From contig JAUIBP010000004.1 of NCBI GenBank assembly GCA_030427735.1, forward strand, positions 124,001 through 188,000: a stretch of 64,000 nucleotides of DNA. Direction: 5' to 3'. Origin of the DNA: Bacteroidia bacterium. Lineage in GTDB: Bacteria > Bacteroidota > Bacteroidia > Flavobacteriales > Flavobacteriaceae. Below, one piece after another: positions 53,253 to 62,110 of the stretch; position 1 is the first letter of the stretch, and every line of letters starts with the position of its first letter. The translations under genes were made by a program, and so were the position numbers. The notes beneath the pieces were generated by a model. That model made no database searches and was not told the DNA's origin. It worked only from the letters and a program-made list of their open reading frames with translations.

Positions 53253-53311
53253 GCCACGAATGCACGAATATTTGACATAGTTTTTATAAAGAATATTCGT
53301 GTATTTGTGGC
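53253..53311. repeat. Dispersed CCACGAATGCACGAAT palindrome
   Basis: Arms 53253-53272 and 53292-53311 are inverted copies matching at 18 of 20 positions. I recall this type of palindrome in many Bacteroidota intergenic regions. It lies between the convergent gdhA and ltaE genes. Confidence 0.8.
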
Positions 53312-53356
53312 TAAAATGAACACAAATAATCGGACTTCCAGTCCATAGTGGTTTAG

Positions 53357-54382
53357 TTAAAATAAGGTAGATGTTACTGTTTTTAAAACAGAATCGTGCA
53401 TGTGTTCGGTATAATCAAGATGCGTTACTAAGCGCAATTTCCCTTGCCCCATATCGCTAATTAAAATGTTTTTCGATTTCAATTTTTGTATTAAAAGCGC
53501 ACTATTTACATCGGGTTGTAATTCAAAAATAACAATGTTTGTTTCTGTAGGCTCTACCTGTTTAACGTGGGGTAGTTTAGAAAAGTGAAGGGCTAACGAT
53601 TTTGCTTTTTTATGGTCGTCCTGCAAACGGGCTCTATGGTGTTCTAAAGCATATAAACCTGCTGCAGCTAAATAGCCGCCTTGTCTGATGCCGCCTCCCA
53701 AAATCTTTCTTATTCTAATGGCGTTATTCATAAGATTTTCATCACCTACTAAAACCGAACCGATTGGGCAGCCAAGTCCTTTACTCAGGCAAACAGAAAT
53801 GGTGTCAAAAATATCCCCATACTGTTTAGTAGATTCGTTTTTAGCTTCAAGAGCATTCCATAGTCTTGCGCCATCTAAATGAAATCCTAGTTGATGTTCG
53901 TTGCAAACTTGTCTAATTTTTAATAGTTCATTAAAATCCCAACATGCACCACCGCCTTTATTTGTTGTGTTTTCAACTTCTACCAATTTAGTTAAGGGGC
54001 TATGGTAAAACTCTGGCGGATGAATGGCGGCACGCACTTGGTCGGCGGTAAACATGCCGCGTTCTCCATTTAATAAACTACAGGACACGCCGCTGTTAAA
54101 CGCTGCGCCACCTCCTTCATAATTAAATATGTGAGCGTATTTATCGCAAATAATTTGATCTCCTTGGTTGGTGTGTAATTTTATGGCAACTTGGTTGGCC
54201 ATGGTGCCGCTAGGGAAAAACAGAGCTTTAGGTTTTCCAAAAAGCTCGGCTATTTTGGTTTCTAAAGCGTTTATGGTTTCATCTTCTTTGTAAACGTCGT
54301 CTCCTACCTTGGCAGCCATCATGGCTTCAAGCATTTCTGGAGTAGGTTTTGTAACGGTATCGCTTCGTAAATCTATTAACAT
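53357..54382 (-). CDS. ltaE: Low-specificity L-threonine aldolase
   Basis: A PLP enzyme cleaving threonine or allo-threonine to glycine and acetaldehyde. The 341-residue protein starts MLIDLRSDTVTKPTPEM and has GDDVYKEDETINALE and FFPSGTMANQ. The likely PLP lysine is in SVCLSKGLGCPIGS near residue 197. It is transcribed alone. Confidence 0.93.
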   Translation of the reverse strand: MLIDLRSDTVTKPTPEMLEAMMAAKVGDDVYKEDETINALETKIAELFGKPKALFFPSGTMANQVAIKLHTNQGDQIICDKYAHIFNYEGGGAAFNSGVSCSLLNGERGMFTADQVRAAIHPPEFYHSPLTKLVEVENTTNKGGGACWDFNELLKIRQVCNEHQLGFHLDGARLWNALEAKNESTKQYGDIFDTISVCLSKGLGCPIGSVLVGDENLMNNAIRIRKILGGGIRQGGYLAAAGLYALEHHRARLQDDHKKAKSLALHFSKLPHVKQVEPTETNIVIFELQPDVNSALLIQKLKSKNILISDMGQGKLRLVTHLDYTEHMHDSVLKTVTSTLF

Positions 54383-54602
54383 TGATATTGGATTTTTGCC
54401 ATATTAATACTGCTAATTTACAATTTTTACCGCGCTCTTACTTAGATGTTGTTGTTATGTCGTGTCGAAATGTATGTAAAATCAATTGTGTTTTTCTTAA
54501 TAAAATAGGTTGTTTTTTATGTGAAACCTCTTTTTTGCAGGGTATTAATGCTTTTTTTAGTCTAAAAATCTTAAATATTATGGTTATTTTAGGAAAAACG
54601 CA

Positions 54603-56078
54603 ATGCCTATGGAGTCCACGAGTTTGAAGCATCTATTTTCTTCATATGAACGCAATGAAAAGCTGTTTGATGAAATCTTCGATAAAGATAATAATGTAAA
54701 ACAGGTTTATCAGAAAATCTTCGAGCTGTATAGTGGCCAGTCCATAGACGATTTTATTAATTTAAATAATAAGTCTAAATCATCTTTTTTTAATCAGGGT
54801 ATTACTTTTCAGGTTTATAATGATGATGCCAAAGGGCACGAGAAAATATTTCCATTCGATTTATTTCCTAGAATTATAGATGCCGATGAGTGGAAAACTA
54901 TAGAGCAAGGCGTTTTGCAACGCAGTAAGGCTTTAAATAGGTTTATTTGGGATTTATATCATAACAAGCACATTATTAAGGCAGGCATAGTGCCTTTGGA
55001 GCTTATTAGTTCGTCTTCTAATTATTTAAGACAAATGGTTAATCTAGATCCGCCAGGAGGGATTTATAATCATATTTCGGGAACCGATTTAATAAAACAT
55101 TCAGATGGGAAATACTATGTTTTGGAAGATAATATTAGGAGTCCTTCTGGTGTTAGTTATGTTATTGGAAACCGCAATGCCCTAAAGCGGGCTTTGTTTG
55201 GTGTGTTTAATCATTATCAAATTCATTCCGTCTCTAATTATGCCGAGAATTTGTTGGAAATTCTGGAGTCTGTAAAGCCTAAGGGAGTCGATGTGCCTAA
55301 TTGTGTTATCATGACGCCCGGAGTATATAATTCGGCGTATTACGAACATGCTTATCTGGCAAAAACAATTGGTATAGAACTGGTGGAAGGCAGGGATTTA
55401 GTGGTTGAGAACGATTTTGTGTACATGAAAACGATTACCGGTTTAGAGCGGGTAGACGTTATTTATAGACGAATAGACGATGTGTTTTTAGATCCGTTAG
55501 TGTTTAGAGAGGATTCTGCCTTGGGAGTTCCTGGATTATTTGCGGCATACAAAAAAGGAAACGTTACTTTAGTTAATGCACCTGGAACAGGCGTTGCAGA
55601 CGACAAAGCAATTTACACTTTTATGCCCGAAATTATTAAGTTTTATTTAGGCGAAACCCCCATTTTAAATAATGTACATACTTATCATTGTAGTAAACCA
55701 GACGATTTAAAATATGTGATAGAAAATATTCAGAATCTAGTAATCAAGCCAGTAGATGAAGCGGGTGGTTACGGCATTTCTATTGGAAATAAACTGACAA
55801 AGGCCGAAATAGAAGCCGTAAAAAAAGTAGTGTTAGAGCAACCAAGAAAATATATTGCCCAGCCTATCATGTCGCTTTCTGTACACGCCACTTATATAGA
55901 TGAAAATAAATCTTTTGAGCAACGCCATGTCGATTTAAGAACTTTCGCATTGTTAGGTAACAATAAAGAATTTGTACTTAAGGGTGGGTTAACACGGGTG
56001 GCCTTAAAAAAAGGTAATTTAATAGTAAATTCCTCACAAGGTGGAGGCTCTAAAGATACTTGGGTATTAAAAAAATAA
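54603..56078 (+). CDS. Circularly permuted type 2 ATP-grasp protein
   Basis: A 491-residue ATP-grasp ligase of the circularly permuted class (formerly DUF404/DUF407). Landmarks are FPFDLFPRIIDADEWKTIE, VLEDNIRSPSGVSYVIGNR, the VIYRRIDDVFLDPL segment, and VIKPVDEAGGYGISIG near residue 390. Such enzymes are predicted to form amide or peptide bonds. It is first of the ATP-grasp / alpha-E / transglutaminase trio, a cluster described in ATP-grasp surveys as a predicted peptide-modification system. An ATG two codons in (54609) is an alternative start. Confidence 0.9.
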   Translation: MPMESTSLKHLFSSYERNEKLFDEIFDKDNNVKQVYQKIFELYSGQSIDDFINLNNKSKSSFFNQGITFQVYNDDAKGHEKIFPFDLFPRIIDADEWKTIEQGVLQRSKALNRFIWDLYHNKHIIKAGIVPLELISSSSNYLRQMVNLDPPGGIYNHISGTDLIKHSDGKYYVLEDNIRSPSGVSYVIGNRNALKRALFGVFNHYQIHSVSNYAENLLEILESVKPKGVDVPNCVIMTPGVYNSAYYEHAYLAKTIGIELVEGRDLVVENDFVYMKTITGLERVDVIYRRIDDVFLDPLVFREDSALGVPGLFAAYKKGNVTLVNAPGTGVADDKAIYTFMPEIIKFYLGETPILNNVHTYHCSKPDDLKYVIENIQNLVIKPVDEAGGYGISIGNKLTKAEIEAVKKVVLEQPRKYIAQPIMSLSVHATYIDENKSFEQRHVDLRTFALLGNNKEFVLKGGLTRVALKKGNLIVNSSQGGGSKDTWVLKK

Positions 56079-56087
56079 TAATGATAT

Positions 56088-57032
56088 ATGTTAGCACGAA
56101 TTGCAAATAACTTATTTTGGATGGGCAGATATGTAGAACGCGTAGAACATCTGGCGCGTTTTATGAATGTTAATTATTTTTCGTCTTTAGATGCGCCAAC
56201 CAAGCTGTCTAGAGATCGTCAATTTGTATTGCGCTCCATTTCTAAAATGGCGGGCGATCCTATATTGGATGACAAAGAGTTGATAGAAGAGCATATTTTG
56301 TATAATGTAGGTTTAAATCCAGATAAGCCATATTCTATCTTGCAAGGTGTAAAATGTGCTAGAGAAAATGCCAATAGCTCAAGAGATTTACTGTCTTCAG
56401 AATTTTACGAGTCTATCAATAAGTTCTATCATTTTGTAATGGATTACCCAAAAGATTATTTCGTAAATTCTGGTTTGCACGATTTTACAACACACGTTAC
56501 AGACCAAACTTCAATTTTAAAAGGTAAGATGAGGGGAACGCTATTGCACGACGAAATTTATGCCTTAATTAAATTAGGAATTAATATTGAGCGCGCAACC
56601 CAAATAGCCAGAATAATTAAAACGAAGTATGAAGATGCCGAAAAAACAGCCGAAGTAAAAAACAAACCTTTAAAAAATAGTTTTGAATGGACGACCTTGC
56701 TTAAATGTACAGAATGTTACGATATGAATCGGCGATTGTATAAAAAAACACCTACACAATTAACAGCTCTCGAATTTTTAATTGTAAATACACATTGCCC
56801 TAGGTCTGTAATTTACAGTTTAAATCAAATTCATAAACATGTACAAATTCTAGATCCGCTAAAAGTGCACGAAAAACACTCGGCTGCATTTTTAATTAGT
56901 AAAATGCGTTGCGAATACCGATTTAAAACGGTAGAAGAAGTTCAAGACGATGTTAAAGGTTTCATTAATCAAACATTAAATACCTTGGTAGAAATAGGTG
57001 CTAAATTAGAAACCGAATATTTTTATCACTAG
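56088..57032 (+). CDS. Alpha-E domain protein (DUF403)
   Basis: A 314-residue all-helical protein beginning MLARIANNLFWMGRYVERVEHLARFM, the alpha-E signature. Pairs of alpha-E with circularly permuted ATP-grasp proteins are near-universal, and the two are thought to work as a complex; the alpha-E activity is unknown. It lies nine bases after the ATP-grasp gene and 15 before the transglutaminase-like gene. Confidence 0.9.
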   Translation: MLARIANNLFWMGRYVERVEHLARFMNVNYFSSLDAPTKLSRDRQFVLRSISKMAGDPILDDKELIEEHILYNVGLNPDKPYSILQGVKCARENANSSRDLLSSEFYESINKFYHFVMDYPKDYFVNSGLHDFTTHVTDQTSILKGKMRGTLLHDEIYALIKLGINIERATQIARIIKTKYEDAEKTAEVKNKPLKNSFEWTTLLKCTECYDMNRRLYKKTPTQLTALEFLIVNTHCPRSVIYSLNQIHKHVQILDPLKVHEKHSAAFLISKMRCEYRFKTVEEVQDDVKGFINQTLNTLVEIGAKLETEYFYH

Positions 57033-57047
57033 TAAGAAGCCGAACCT

Positions 57048-57893
57048 ATGGAAATGCAGTATACTGTAAAATACAGAGCAGTGCATACGTGCAAAACTAT
57101 AGTGAACGAGGCGTATTTGCAGCATATAATTTTGCCAGAAAATAACGCTACACAAGAATTGATATCGGAAATTTACACTGTGCCAGAATCATGTAGTCTT
57201 CAGAAATCGATTAACGGCTTTGGTTTTAATAGTGTAAAATTGCATTGTAAGGCACCATTTAAAACCATAGTTTTTGAGGCTGTTTTTGCTCTAAAAAAAA
57301 TTCATGAAGGGGTTCAGAAAAAGGAGTCGCTTATAAATACGTCGTATCAAGATTTAAATAGTTTAGAGTTTAGGACAGATTTTGAAACTTGGTTAACTCC
57401 AACCGATCATACCAGTTTGCCAGAAGGTTGTTTTTCGTTGTTTAAAATACTTGAAACGGCATCAATCTTAGAGTATTGTTTGGCATTAAATAGTATGATA
57501 AGTGCTTACATAACTTTAAAATCAGATATGAATCCAATGCCATCAAAATTGGGAAATGTTTTAAGCGATGCCGCTGGAAACGCCCGAGATTTGTCACATG
57601 TATTAATTGCAGTGGCTAGGCAGAATAAGCTTCCGGCACGTTTTGTATCTGGATATTTGTATGAAAATTTAAAAGAGCAAAGCGGATCTCAACTCCATGC
57701 TTGGGTAGAAATTTATTGCCCTAATAGCGGATGGCTGGGTATAGATCCTTCATATAATTGTTTAGCAAATCAGTATTATATAAAAATAGCGCACGGCAGA
57801 GATTACACCGATTGTGCGCCTGTTAAAAGCATATTTTATGCTTCAGGAAAGCACGAAGTAAACTGTATTGTTACAGTAGCTTCGCAACAATAA
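57048..57893 (+). CDS. Transglutaminase-like protein lacking the catalytic Cys
   Basis: A 281-residue protein with the N-terminal bacterial-transglutaminase beta domain and a C-terminal transglutaminase core (about 165-260). The family core normally reads G-x-C-(R/Q)-D-F-(A/S)-H; here it is GNARDLSH, with Ala at residue 179 (codon 57582-57584) instead of Cys. The His (H217 in LHAWVE) and Asp (D233 in GIDPS) of the triad remain. It should therefore be a pseudoenzyme, perhaps a binding subunit of the ATP-grasp/alpha-E system. No frameshift is visible around the site. An ATG at 57054 is an alternative start. Confidence 0.85.
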   Translation: MEMQYTVKYRAVHTCKTIVNEAYLQHIILPENNATQELISEIYTVPESCSLQKSINGFGFNSVKLHCKAPFKTIVFEAVFALKKIHEGVQKKESLINTSYQDLNSLEFRTDFETWLTPTDHTSLPEGCFSLFKILETASILEYCLALNSMISAYITLKSDMNPMPSKLGNVLSDAAGNARDLSHVLIAVARQNKLPARFVSGYLYENLKEQSGSQLHAWVEIYCPNSGWLGIDPSYNCLANQYYIKIAHGRDYTDCAPVKSIFYASGKHEVNCIVTVASQQ

Positions 57894-57928
57894 AAGGAGA
57901 CTTCATTTAATTTTTGAAAAAAGTGTAG

Positions 57929-57936
57929 TACTTTTG
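57929..57936 (+). promoter_or_regulatory. Promoter -7 element of prfB
   Basis: TACTTTTG, full match to TAnnTTTG, 17 bases before the prfB ATG at 57954. Confidence 0.5.
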
Positions 57937-57953
57937 GTTGAAAATTGAATATC

Positions 57954-59064
57954 ATGATAACAACAGATCAAATTAAAGATCTTTCACACCGCCTTCTTGC
58001 GTTAAGGCAATATCTTTGACATAGATGTCAAACTCATAGAAATACAAAACGAAGAAGAGCATACCTTCGATCCTGACTTTTGGAACGACTCTAAAGCTGC
58101 AGAAGCAGTTATGAAATCTTTACGAGTAAAAAAGAAATGGGTGCAAGATTACAATACAGCCAAAACTTTAGTGGGCGATTTAGAAGTATTGTACGAGTTT
58201 TATAAAGAAGGGGACACGACCTTAGAGGATGTAACAAACCAGTTTAATACTACCGAAACGTTTTTAGAGGACATCGAATTCAGAAACATGCTTTCTGAAG
58301 AAGGTGATGGTTTAAGTGCGGTTTTGCAAATTACAGCAGGAGCAGGAGGTACAGAAAGTTGCGATTGGGCCAGTATGCTTATGCGTATGTATTTAATGTA
58401 TGCCGAGAAAAACGATTTTAAAGTTAAAGAATTAAACTACCAAGAAGGCGATGTTGCAGGTATTAAAACGGTAACGCTAGAGATAGAAGGCGATTTTGCA
58501 TTTGGCTGGCTTAAAGGCGAAAATGGTGTGCATCGTTTAGTGCGAATTTCCCCGTTTGATAGTAATGCCAAACGACATACTAGTTTTGCGTCGGTTTATG
58601 TGTACCCCTTAGTAGACGATACTATAGAAATAGAAATAAATCCAGCCGATATAGAAATTACAACCGCGCGTTCTAGTGGTGCAGGAGGACAGAATGTAAA
58701 CAAGGTCGAGACCAAAGTACAGCTAACACATAAGCCAACAGGAATTCAGATTTCTTGTTCCGAAACCCGATCGCAGCACGATAACAGAACACGAGCATTG
58801 CAAATGTTACGATCTCAGCTTTACGAAATCGAATTGCAAAAACGTATGGAAGCGCGTAACGATATTGAAGCCGGAAAGATGAAAATAGAATGGGGAAGCC
58901 AAATACGTAATTATGTAATGCATCCGTATAAACTGGTGAAAGATGTACGAACAGGGCACGAAACAGGAAATGTAGATGCTGTAATGGACGGACAAATAGA
59001 TCCCTTTTTAAAAGCCTATCTTATGATGATGGGGCAAAAAACAGAAGATTCTAACACTCTATAA
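57954..59064 (+). CDS. prfB: Peptide chain release factor 2, with programmed +1 frameshift
   Basis: Releases nascent chains at UAA and UGA codons. The gene is in two frames. Codons from ATG 57954 run to the in-frame UGA at 58017-58019; reading then shifts +1 at the CTT-TGA-C site (58014-58020) and continues in the frame of 58018 to 59064. The total is about 369 residues. The product has the SPF anticodon-like tripeptide ([11 protein letters not shown]) and the GGQ motif ([11 protein letters not shown]). The usual upstream helper Shine-Dalgarno is weak here: only AAGG at 58004-58007, six bases before CTT. It is autoregulated by RF2 level. An open frame from 58111 alone would truncate the protein. 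Confidence 0.95.
58004..58020 (+). promoter_or_regulatory. RF2 +1 frameshift site
   Basis: AAGG, six bases, then CTTTGAC. The CTT-TGA-C slippery core is canonical; the ribosome slips from CUU onto UUU so that UGA is bypassed. Confidence 0.92.
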
Positions 59065-59073
59065 ATTTTAATT

Positions 59074-59415
59074 ATGATTACAATTTATCACAATAACAGA
59101 TGTAGTAAATCCAGAGAAGCGCTTCAAATTATAGAAGCTTCAGGAAAACCATTCAAGGTTGTTAAGTATTTAGAAGACGTGCCAAGCAAAGACGAGTTAA
59201 ACCATATTATAGATTTGTTGGATATTATGCCAATAGATTTAATAAGAAAGAACGAAGACGTTTGGAAAGATAATTTTAAAAACGAAAATTTATCTGATGA
59301 AGCTTTAGTCGATGTTATGGTTAAATATCCTAAATTGATAGAAAGGCCAATAGTTATTAACGGAGAAAAAGCTGTAATAGGCAGGCCTCCGCAACAAGTG
59401 GTAGATATTTTATAA
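59074..59415 (+). CDS. arsC: Arsenate reductase (ArsC, glutaredoxin type)
   Basis: A 113-residue ArsC with the catalytic NNRCSKSREAL at residues 7-17 (Cys near 10), IDLIRKNEDVWKDNF in the middle and IERPIVINGEKAVIGRPP near the C-terminus. It reduces arsenate to arsenite using glutaredoxin. No arsB/acr3 or arsR is nearby, so detoxification would need an exporter elsewhere. It lies nine bases after prfB, and a terminator follows. Confidence 0.9.
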   Translation: MITIYHNNRCSKSREALQIIEASGKPFKVVKYLEDVPSKDELNHIIDLLDIMPIDLIRKNEDVWKDNFKNENLSDEALVDVMVKYPKLIERPIVINGEKAVIGRPPQQVVDIL

Positions 59416-59420
59416 GAAGC

Positions 59421-59460
59421 ACAGCCGTTAGATTTTTTTTAGAATTTAGCGGCTGTTTCT
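59421..59460 (+). terminator. Terminator after arsC
   Basis: A 14-bp imperfect stem (59421-59434 with 59443-59456, 12 pairs) with core ACAGCCG/CGGCTGT and a T-rich tail. Confidence 0.75.
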
Positions 59461-59500
59461 ATTTAACATACATTTAACGAAACGCAACTAAACCAAGTTC

Positions 59501-59508
59501 TATTTTTG
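59501..59508 (+). promoter_or_regulatory. Promoter -7 element of the TonB-type receptor gene
   Basis: TATTTTTG, full match to TAnnTTTG, 29 bases before the ATG at 59538. Confidence 0.6.
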
Positions 59509-59537
59509 CCGTCTTACCTTCAAAAAAAATAGAATTC

Positions 59538-62006
59538 ATGACTCTTAAAAAATTAGTGGCGTTTTTTAGTTTATTTCTTGCGTCGGTTTTAGCGTTTCAA
59601 GCTTATGCACAAAACGACGTAGAAATTACTGGAAAAGTAATAGATAAAGACACAGGAGATCCGCTAGAATATGCTACCATTGCCTTTTTGCAACCTTCGG
59701 ATAACAGTGTTGTAACAGGAGGTATAACAGATATGGATGGTAATTTTAATATTACTGTAGCTTCAGGAACGTATAACGTATCTGTAGAATATATCTCGTT
59801 TAAAAAGCAAACCTTAAAAAACAAAAACTTAACCGCGAATACCAATTTGGGCACCATTTATTTGGAAATGGATCTCGCCACCTTAGATGAGGTAGAAATT
59901 GTAGCCGAAAAAACTACGGTAGATATTAAACTTGATAAAAAAATCTATAATGTAGGTCAGGATTTAACGGTTAGCGGTGGTACCGTGAGCGATGTGTTGG
60001 ATAATGTACCTTCGGTTTCTGTAGATGTAGAAGGTAATGTAGCGTTAAGAGGAAACGATAACGTAACCATCTTAATTAACGGGAAGCCTTCAGGGTTGGT
60101 GGGTCTAGATTCAACCGAAGCTTTACGCCAATTGCCAGCAGATGCTATAGAGCGCGTAGAGGTTATTACATCGCCATCGGCCAGATACGATGCCGAGGGA
60201 ACAGGTGGTATTTTAAATATTATTTTAAGACGAAGCAAGCTGCAAGGGTTCAATGGCTCTATCACAGCTAATGGAGGATATCCTGCTACGGCTGGTATTT
60301 CGGGTAATATTAATTACCGAACAGGCGCCTTCAATATTTTTAATACTACTGGTTATTCTTATAGAGAAGTACCTGGAAATTCTACTACCGAAACTCAATA
60401 TTTTAATAAAGAGTTTGATGATGATGGAAATTTAATTGGCGATTTGCCAGATACTTTCTTAAACGAATATCGCGATTTTGATAGAATCCGTAAGGGCATC
60501 AATACCAATTTAGGTGTAGAGTGGTATATTAACGATAATACTTCGTTAACAACATCTATATTCTACAGAGGGCAAGACAATAGTAGCAATACAACCAACA
60601 ATATTTACGATTATGATAATTTAGGGAATTTGGTTTCGGAAACTTTACGATTAGATCCTGAAGTTGAGGACGACCAAACCGTGCAATATTCTGTAAATTT
60701 CGATAAACAGTTTGCTGATAAACCAGGCCATAAATTAACTTTCGATTTTCAATTTGAAGATTCCCGCGAAGACGAAAATTCTATCATTACCGAAAATGGT
60801 TTAGATTCAGAAAAAGTAAGAACTTTAGAACAGCAAAATAATATTTTATTGCAATCAGATTATGTACTTCCGTTAGGCGAAGCTAGTCAGTTTGAATTTG
60901 GTTACCGAGGCGATTTTAATAAATTAGATACCGATTATACCTTAGCCTTTTACAACGACGAGACTAACGATTTCGAGATAGATACCGATGTCAGTAATAA
61001 TTTAATTTATTCGGAATATATTAATGCTGTATACACACAGTTTGGAAGTAAAATTAAAGAGAAATTTTCGTATTTATTAGGGCTTAGAATGGAGTCTACA
61101 CGAATTACTATAGACCAAGTTACGACTAACGACCTAGAAAAAAAGAATTATGTAGGCTTTTTTCCAACTGTAAATTTAGGGTACGAGTTTACCGAAAACC
61201 AAAGTGTTATGTTGGGGTATAACCGTCGTTTACGCAGACCGCGTTCTCGTTTTATAAACCCTTTTCCGTCCAGAAGTAGTGCCACAAACTTGTTTCAAGG
61301 AAATCCAGATTTAGATCCAAGTTATTCCGATGCTATAGATTTAGGTTATTTACACGAATTTGGTAAGTTAACTTTAAACAGTTCAATCTACTATCAGCAC
61401 TCTACCGATGTTTTTACATTTATAACCGAGGCAACGGGAGATTATGTTCAAATAGGAGATACAGATGTACCGGTAATTAAACGTACGCCAATTAACTTAG
61501 CTACGAACGATCGTTATGGTTTTGAGTTTACAACAACTTACAAGCCAACAAAAAAATGGAATATGAATGCCAATTTTAACTTCTTCAATTCGATAACTCG
61601 AGGCGATTATAACGGTGTGAATTTTGATGCCGATAACTTAAGTTGGTTCATTAGGTTTAACAACAAAGTAACCCTGCCAGCAGACATAGAGTGGCAAACC
61701 CGATTAATGTATATGGGGCCAAACGAAGATGCGCAGAACAAATCGGAAGGCATGTTTGGTATGGATTTAGCCTTTAGTAAAGATCTGTTTAACCGAAATG
61801 CATCTATAACATTTAATGTTAGCGATGTGTTTAATTCTAGAAAACGACAAACAGTTTCTACAACCGACACTTATATAAGCGATGCTGAATTTCAATGGCG
61901 CGAGCGCAGTTTTAATTTAGCGTTTACGTATAGGTTTAATCAGCAGAAAAAACGTCAGGACGACCACGGTCAAGGTGGTGAAAACGAGATGGATTTTGAT
62001 GGTTAA
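59538..62006 (+). CDS. TonB-dependent-receptor-like outer-membrane protein
   Basis: An 822-residue protein: signal peptide (ending AYAQ), a carboxypeptidase-like regulatory domain (about 28-110), a plug with LRGNDNVTILINGKPSGLVG and IERVEVITSPSARYDAEGTGGILNIILR, and an OMP_b-brl_3-type barrel from about residue 380. A hydrophilic Asp/Gly-rich tail ends the protein. Such proteins are common in Bacteroidota and not well assigned; substrate unknown. It has its own promoter and terminator. Confidence 0.88.
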   Translation: MTLKKLVAFFSLFLASVLAFQAYAQNDVEITGKVIDKDTGDPLEYATIAFLQPSDNSVVTGGITDMDGNFNITVASGTYNVSVEYISFKKQTLKNKNLTANTNLGTIYLEMDLATLDEVEIVAEKTTVDIKLDKKIYNVGQDLTVSGGTVSDVLDNVPSVSVDVEGNVALRGNDNVTILINGKPSGLVGLDSTEALRQLPADAIERVEVITSPSARYDAEGTGGILNIILRRSKLQGFNGSITANGGYPATAGISGNINYRTGAFNIFNTTGYSYREVPGNSTTETQYFNKEFDDDGNLIGDLPDTFLNEYRDFDRIRKGINTNLGVEWYINDNTSLTTSIFYRGQDNSSNTTNNIYDYDNLGNLVSETLRLDPEVEDDQTVQYSVNFDKQFADKPGHKLTFDFQFEDSREDENSIITENGLDSEKVRTLEQQNNILLQSDYVLPLGEASQFEFGYRGDFNKLDTDYTLAFYNDETNDFEIDTDVSNNLIYSEYINAVYTQFGSKIKEKFSYLLGLRMESTRITIDQVTTNDLEKKNYVGFFPTVNLGYEFTENQSVMLGYNRRLRRPRSRFINPFPSRSSATNLFQGNPDLDPSYSDAIDLGYLHEFGKLTLNSSIYYQHSTDVFTFITEATGDYVQIGDTDVPVIKRTPINLATNDRYGFEFTTTYKPTKKWNMNANFNFFNSITRGDYNGVNFDADNLSWFIRFNNKVTLPADIEWQTRLMYMGPNEDAQNKSEGMFGMDLAFSKDLFNRNASITFNVSDVFNSRKRQTVSTTDTYISDAEFQWRERSFNLAFTYRFNQQKKRQDDHGQGGENEMDFDG

Positions 62007-62014
62007 AAGATGCA

Positions 62015-62043
62015 AAAAGCTTCCTGTAAAGGGAGCTTTTTTT
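62015..62043 (+). terminator. Terminator of the TonB-type receptor gene
   Basis: An 11-bp stem AAAAAGCTTCC with GGGAGCTTTTT (one G-T pair) starting eight bases after the stop, with a T run. Confidence 0.85.
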
Positions 62044-62084
62044 GTTTAATATATTATTTTCGGCTAAAACTCGTTAGTTATAAA

Positions 62085-62092
62085 TATATTTG
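62085..62092 (+). promoter_or_regulatory. Promoter -7 element of porZ
   Basis: TATATTTG, full match to TAnnTTTG, 18 bases before the ATG at 62111. Confidence 0.55.
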
Positions 62093-62110
62093 AAACATTA
62101 ATCGTTATTT

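Noticed and set aside
54382-54627. An 81-codon plus-strand gene before the ATP-grasp gene
   Set aside because: It has low-complexity hydrophobic content, overlaps the start of the ATP-grasp gene in another frame and shows no family features.
57954-58120. prfB appearing to lack its N-terminus or to be broken by a stop codon
   Set aside because: The stop is the UGA of the canonical CTT-TGA-C frameshift site; reading in +1 gives a normal RF2.
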